Positions 58,932-64,000 of a stretch of DNA of 64,000 nucleotides are shown here, one piece after another (within the stretch, counting starts at the first letter, position 1; each line of letters starts with the position of its first letter). This DNA is from Gambelia wislizenii. Its lineage: Eukaryota; Chordata; Lepidosauria; Squamata; Crotaphytidae. The position numbers were made by a program, and so were the translations under genes. The stretch is from NCBI GenBank assembly GCA_030847615.1, contig JAUMIR010000004.1:70711001-70775000 (forward strand), written 5' to 3'. The notes beneath the pieces are model-generated. The model was not told where the DNA came from and made no database searches. It saw nothing but the letters and a program-made list of their open reading frames with translations.

Positions 58932-59934
58932 AACCATTTCAATTCTCATGCTTACAATGTGAAGGACACAGCACAAATGGAAAATGTACTGAGAATGGAA
59001 AGAAAAAAGCAAACTAAGGCAATAATTATTTGGATCAAGCCTCACATATTTGTACTGGTTTTAGAAGATGTGTTCTTTCACATGGTAAAAATCATCTGTT
59101 CGTTATAACATGATTTTCTTCACATGCATATGTTACATTTAGCGTACTTTATTTTGTTATTGGTCTGAAAGGTAAACATAGGATTAATTTGCAAATCTGA
59201 TTGCTAAATCCTAGATCTCTGTGGAAACCCTTTAGTGTGAGGAGAACAGTTAATTGTCAGGAATGTACATTCTCCTTATTGTCTGATTTGACCATTAATT
59301 ACAAAGTTCTTATAACAACCAGCTGGAATGAAAACAGTTCAAGGAGGGGAGGGGCCAAATACTGGTATCTCAGCAGAAGCAATGGAGTGGTTCTGCTTCC
59401 CTTCACTCCCTCACCTCAGCCTGATGGAATGACTGCTATCAGGTAACCATTGATATGGGGTTGAACTAGATGGATCTGTCTTCTTAGCAGAAAAGATGGT
59501 AGCCCTGTGTCCTTTTCTCCCTTACTGCAACTTAATATAAGCATTTTATACTGAGATAATTGTGACTAGAGATGTGCGTCCCTGCTCAATCTATATGTGT
59601 CCTTTTTCTTCCTCAGCTTGTCCGCATACCTTCATTCCCATAGCTCACATTTATATTAGCAAATGAACACCAAGAGGTAAAATTACAAGAGTTGGTATTG
59701 ATAAAAAGCAGGGCAAATGCCTGAGCAAACATTAATTAAAAACTGAGATTTCCAGACAGAGAATTTTAATTATCCATGATCAAGAAGGATCAGAATTTTC
59801 CCATGAGTGCTGTAATGACAGACTCTTGGCACATGTAAATAGTTTTGCAAGACAGCAAGCAATAGCTTCAGCAACTGGGATAAAAGAAGAAAGCCTGAAA
59901 CATCTCACACTAACAGCAGAATCCTAAGGGCCTT
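58932..59934. other. intronic stretch, no gene seen
   Basis: AT-rich non-coding sequence without a recognised repeat. Confidence 0.4.
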
Positions 59935-59943
59935 TAAAAATAC

Positions 59944-60496
59944 TCTCTCTCTCTCTCTGGCTTTTCTTTGCAAACGAAGATTCAGGAAGGACTCATCCTG
60001 CGCTTTCTGCAAGCACGCTGATGACTAAAAAGGCCAATCCGAGATAAACAAGTCTGGTTGCAGAAAGCAGAGCAGAAGGTCTCCTTGGGTGATGTTTCTG
60101 GGTTGTGATTCTTTCTGCGTTGTGGTTCTCTTCAAGACTTGTTTGGCGTGAGTTCTCAAATAAGGCTGCAGCATTGTGGATACTGCGTCTCCATGCCTCC
60201 CGATGTGAGGCCAGGGCGGACCATTGTTGGTGATCAATTTGGCTGAGCCTGAGATGTTGTTTCAGGGAGTCCTTGTATCGCTTTTTTGAAGCGCCCCTCT
60301 TACGCTGACCCGTGGCAAGTTCACCGTAGAGTACTATTTTTGGGAGGCGATGGTCCTCCATCCTAGAAACGTGCCCTGCCCAGCGCAGCTGTGTTTTCAG
60401 TATCATGGCCTCAATGCTGGTGATCCCTGCTTGCTCAAGGACAGCAACATTCGTCACATAGTCAGTCCAGTGTATATTTAGGATTGTGCGTAGACG
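59944..60496 (-). mobile_element. RTE-like retrotransposon, copy 4
   Basis: A 553-bp 5'-truncated minus-strand copy with a 9-bp duplication TAAAAATAC at 59935-59943 and 60497-60505. It has a long (GA)n tail. It retains a 154-codon frame that starts TNVAVLEQAGITSIEAMI, matching copy 1, then shifts near the finger. A G-to-A change damages the 3' hairpin. Confidence 0.9.
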
Positions 60497-60555
60497 TAAA
60501 AATACAGTTCCTTAGATTTATAGCAATGGAGTAGGGTGTGTTTTTCCTCATTTCA

Positions 60556-60650
60556 GTTGTTGCAGGTGCGCAACAACTTTCTACCATAAGTTAAATTTTA
60601 AAAAAAATTCTACCATCTTTCTACCATAAGTTAAATTTTTAAAAAATGCC
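60556..60650. repeat. perfect hairpin followed by a 40-bp tandem duplication
   Basis: GTTGTTGC-AGGTGC-GCAACAAC forms a perfect 8-bp stem at 60556-60577. Directly after it, TTTCTACCATAAGTTAAATT occurs twice, starting at 60578 and 60618. This lies in the gap between RTE-like copies 4 and 5. Confidence 0.8.
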
Positions 60651-60861
60651 TCTGGAGATCTCAGATTGGAGTACTATCTCATGAAGGAATGGCACATCTT
60701 CCATCCTCCAATTCATCATGATCATCATTCAGCAGCTGACTATCAGGATTCAGTCTTTGTTGTATGTGTTTTCAGACTGTACTTGTGCACGTTATTTGCA
60801 TGTACACATATAGTCAAGAATACATGTGGAGTAAATTTGCTTCCAGAAGCATGTAGTCTCT

Positions 60862-61477
60862 GAAACATGGGTCACCTATCGCCAACACTTACGACTCCTC
60901 GAACGTTTTCATCAGCGCTGTATACGTACAATCCTAAATATATACTAGACTGACTATGATGAATGTTGCTGTCCTTGAGCAAGCAGGGATCACCAGCATT
61001 GAGGCCATGATATTGAGAACACAGCTGTGCTGGGCAGGGCACATTTCTAGGAACACAGCTGCGCTGGGCAGGGCACATTTTGGGAAGACCATCGCCTCCC
61101 AAAAATAGTACTCTACAGTGAACTCGCCACGGGTCAGTGTAAGAGGGGCGCTCCAAAAAAGCAATACAAGGATTCCCTGAAACAACATATCAGGCTTGAC
61201 CAAATTTGATCACCAACCATGGTCCGTCCTGGCTTCACATCGGGAGGCATGGAGACGCACTATCCACAATGCTGCAGCTTTATTTGAGAACTCACGCCGA
61301 ACAAGTCTTGAAGAGAAACAACAGCGCAGAAAGAATCACAACCTGGAAACATCACCCAAGGAGACCCTCTGCTGTGCTTTCTGCAACCGGACTTGTTTAT
61401 CTCGGATTGGCCTTTTCAGTCATCAGTGTGCTTGCAGAAAGCGCGGGATGAGTCCTTTGCAAAGAAAAGCCAGAGAG
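60862..61477 (+). mobile_element. RTE-like retrotransposon, copy 5
   Basis: A 616-bp 5'-truncated copy whose 5' edge falls at the RT sequence ETWVTYRHHLRFL. The flanking duplication is AGTCTCT (60855-60861 and 61478-61484). A 34-bp tandem duplication at 61017-61085 (GAACACAGCTG...CACATTT twice) and a small deletion that removes the left arm of the 3' hairpin distinguish it. The final frame still encodes the C2HC finger (CCAFCNRTCLSRIGLFSHQC). Confidence 0.9.
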
Positions 61478-61839
61478 AGTCTCTAGTTGGTAATGGGTTC
61501 CTAGATTTCGAACACTTAAAAAACAGATTAGCTGAACATATAATGGTTTGTGAAGCTTCATAGAAATTTGATCCCTTGAGTGAATAATCTAATAAGTATA
61601 GACTAGTAGCAAATAAGAAGGTAAAAATTGGTATGGAAATATATTGGGAACACATTTGGCAAGCAGACACTTCTATCAATCAGTTGCCTAGCATTTGGGG
61701 CAGTAAACTCTAAATTGGTTTTTAAAATCTTTCAAAGCTTTCAGTTTGGAGTACCATATCTTGAAAGTATTGTCTTATGTAACATGGTAAAGATCATTCA
61801 GTGAAAATTGCTCAAATGGTTTTTATTATTTTCACATAG

Positions 61840-61913
61840 GACAAACCACAGAAGTAGTCTTCCAAACAAACAATCTCAGAAAGACAGCTGAATGCGCCTC
61901 TGGGCCTGATAAT
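61840..61913 (+). CDS. probable third coding exon of the LEM gene
   Basis: Acceptor TTTTATTATTTTCACATAG and a strong donor GTAAGT (61914) define a 74-nt exon. Only one of its three frames is open, and that is the frame required by the phase-1 end of exon 54571-54696 (residues QTTEVVFQTNNLRKTAECAS then GPDN). It leaves in phase 0. The peptide has no domain I recognise, so support comes from splice sites and phase. The gene presumably continues beyond the window. Confidence 0.55.
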
Positions 61914-62360
61914 GTAAGTAACCCAAGGCATGAATATTTTATGGCCACAGCTAAATGCAGGAAATTATAAACTAATATAAACTGATGTACTTTGTGTCCG
62001 TCTCCTGACAAGTGAAGCAATTACTCCAATCACATAATTAGAATGTACTTATTCTGTGGCTTGTGTTAATGCGGTAGAGCCCTAAGAAATCTAATGCAAA
62101 GTAGTCTACACAGGTATTTAAGGATGAGCCAACTATTTTACAGATGGAAAGTGCATGTCAGTGGAAATTATAGATGGGAACAAGGAGTAGTTTTATATAT
62201 TCCTGAAAAGGGACCAAGTAAGTTCATACCCATGCAGTAGAAGATTGTTCTGTTGACCTTCAGCACTAATAATTGAATTTACTACTTTGATTCTTGGCCT
62301 AGTAAATGCATATTCTGAGTAAGGGATTTAATACAGAGCTTCTTTCCAGCCTGCTCCACC
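61914..62360. other. intronic stretch, no gene seen
   Basis: Non-coding sequence right of the probable exon; no repeat recognised. Confidence 0.4.
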
Positions 62361-62361
62361 T

Positions 62362-62642
62362 CTGTAGATTTTTTTTTTATTTAGTTATTTATACCCTGCT
62401 CTTCAGCCACAAGGCTATGAGAGCGGCTTACAAATTGTTTTAAGTAATAGCTATTTACACTTCTACACTGCATTAAACAGTTTCCAATGTGTGTTAGCTA
62501 GTTGCCCCCCACAAGCTGGGTACTCAATTTACCAACCTACGAAAGGATGGAAGGCTGAGTGAACCTTGGAGCCTGCTGGAATCAAACTTGCAATGTGGTG
62601 ACTTGCAGTACTGGCATTTAACCACTGTGCCACCAGGGAGAA
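62362..62642 (-). mobile_element. tRNA-derived SINE, near full length
   Basis: TTATTTATACCCTGCTCTTC, AGCGGCTTACAA, then AAGGATGGAAGGCTGAGTGA and a tRNA-like head with GGAATCAAACTTGCAATGTG, GGCATTTAACCACTGTGCCA. This order matches a common squamate/sauropsid SINE. Its 3' end also appears alone at 45299-45350. Confidence 0.65.
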
Positions 62643-63144
62643 ATGCTAAACTCACATTTAAGTGCTGATCAGGTCCAATCATTTTGTATCAGTAGTAGTT
62701 GATATAAAGCTATACAATTAAGAACTTGTTTTATTGAACAAATTGGGGTAGCATGCAAAGATGATGAACTTATTTAAATCTTTTATTGTCTCTGTATTTT
62801 ATCATTTTATATAACTGCAAGATGATAACATATCACTATATGTATTTGGTATTATTTAATTCAGAAAATTATTTTATTATCATTACTAACTGGCAATTTT
62901 CGTAATTCTAATTCTAATTTTAACATATTTTGTTTCAATGAATTTTGTTATATTTTACTTAAGTCAGGTCAGGTTCAATTAATTAACTTTATATTATATT
63001 ATATTTTAATATATCTTTTATATATTTTTTCTTCTTATATAATGTTTGATGTTAAATGTTAATTGTTTTAATTGATGTTAATTGTTTTGATATGGTCAAT
63101 TGACTAATCAAATAAACCATAACTAACTAGTTGATAAATTTAAG

Positions 63145-64000
63145 TCAGAATTGTAGAGTAGGAAGAGACCACAAGGGCCATCCAGTCCAACCCCCTGTCA
63201 TGCAGGAACACCCAATCAAAGCACTCCTGACAGATGGCCATCCAGACTCTGTTTAACAACCTCCCAAGATTCCACCACACTCTGGGGCAGCGTAATCCAC
63301 TGTCAAACAGCTCTTGCTGTTGGAAAGTTCTTCTGATTGTTTAGGTGGAATCTCTTTTCCTGTAGTTTGAATCTATTGCTCTGTATCTAAATCTCTGGAA
63401 CAGCAGAAAACAAGCTTCCTCTATCTCCAATATGACATCCTTTCAAATATTTAAACATGGCCATCGTGTCACCTCTTAACTTTCTCTTCTCCAGGCTAAA
63501 CATACCCAGCTCCCCAAGCCACTTCTCAGAGAGCATGGTTTCCAGGCCTTTCAACATTTTGGTCACCCTCCTCTGGACACACTCCAGCTTGTCAATATCC
63601 TCCTTAAATAATGGTGCCCAGAAGTGGACACAAGTTTCCAGGTCAGGTCTGACCACAGCAGGACAGAGTGGTACCATTACTTTCTTTGATCTCGATGGTA
63701 GACTCATATTGATGCAGCCTAGAATTGCGTTGGCTTTTAAAGCTGCCGTATCACAGTTATCTAATTTTCACCTTGTGGTGTATTAAGACTCCTAGATCCC
63801 TTTCACATGTGCTGTTATCAAGCCCGGTGTCACCCATCCTATATCTGGGCATTTTGTTTTTTCTGCCTAAGTGTAGTACCTTTTATTTCTCCCTGTTGAA
63901 ATTTGTTTTGTTAGTTTTGGCCCAGCTCTCTAATCTGTTAAGGTCATTTTGAATTCTGTTCCTGTCTTGCAGTATTAGCTATCCCTAATACTACTAATTT
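63145..64000 (-). mobile_element. CR1 LINE fragment running off the window
   Basis: CR1 3' UTR at the left (AAGGGCCATCCAGTCCAACC), then decayed RT C-terminal sequence on the minus strand: KWLGELGMFSLEKRKLRGDT, VFKYLKGCH, RPDLETCVHFWAPLFKEDI and DKLECVQRR (63400-63650). Further RT region extends to the window edge. Confidence 0.9.

Noticed and set aside
1..64000. CRISPR arrays, operons or endogenous viral genes
   Set aside because: No regularly spaced direct repeats, no bacterial gene organisation, and no gag, pol or envelope-type LTR structure seen; all RT sequence belongs to non-LTR elements.

Overview
The window looks like intergenic and intronic DNA of a squamate reptile (lizard or snake). 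The evidence is the repeat content: tRNA-headed SINEs with a BovB-like 3' tail (Sauria SINE type), a 5S rRNA-headed SINE with the same tail, several decayed BovB LINE pieces, CR1 pieces ending in the ATTCTATG octamer, an L2-type LINE, and many small TA-flanked DNA transposons. No bacterial or viral gene organisation is visible.

Layout. At 1.2-1.75 kb a CpG-rich block ends in a good splice donor and may be the first exon of a gene whose later exons I cannot recognise. From 2 to 49 kb I find no coding exon I can defend; the stretch is AT-rich non-coding DNA with interspersed repeats: Sauria SINEs (2.1, 10.6, 18.0, 42.4 kb), BovB (12.8, 21.1 kb), TA-flanked MITEs (9.6, 13.3, 16.0, 20.4, 36.2, 41.1 kb), a 12-bp periodic repeat (8.5-8.8 kb), a decayed L2 LINE (30.1-33.0 kb), a hAT-like MITE (33.2 kb) and CR1 pieces (22.3, 42.7-43.9 kb).

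From about 49.8 kb a second CpG-rich block begins a plus-strand gene. Coding exons at 52862-53009 and 54571-54696 join in phase to encode a LEM domain (nuclear-envelope/BAF-binding family); a third exon at 61840-61913 is likely. The 3' end lies outside the window. A canonical tRNA-Trp(CCA) gene (50304-50375) sits in its presumed first intron. The introns hold a broken mariner transposon, CR1 and BovB pieces, and 5S-derived SINE sequence.

The most striking feature is a family of five 5'-truncated non-LTR retrotransposon insertions (RTE-like, with a C-terminal C2HC finger) at 46.1, 48.4, 57.4, 59.9 and 60.9 kb. They share a short 3' end, four of them with a small hairpin before a (GA)n tail, and I could identify a 7-11 bp target-site duplication around every one. 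One copy keeps a 465-codon open frame with intact RT motifs. This points to recent activity and clustered insertion.
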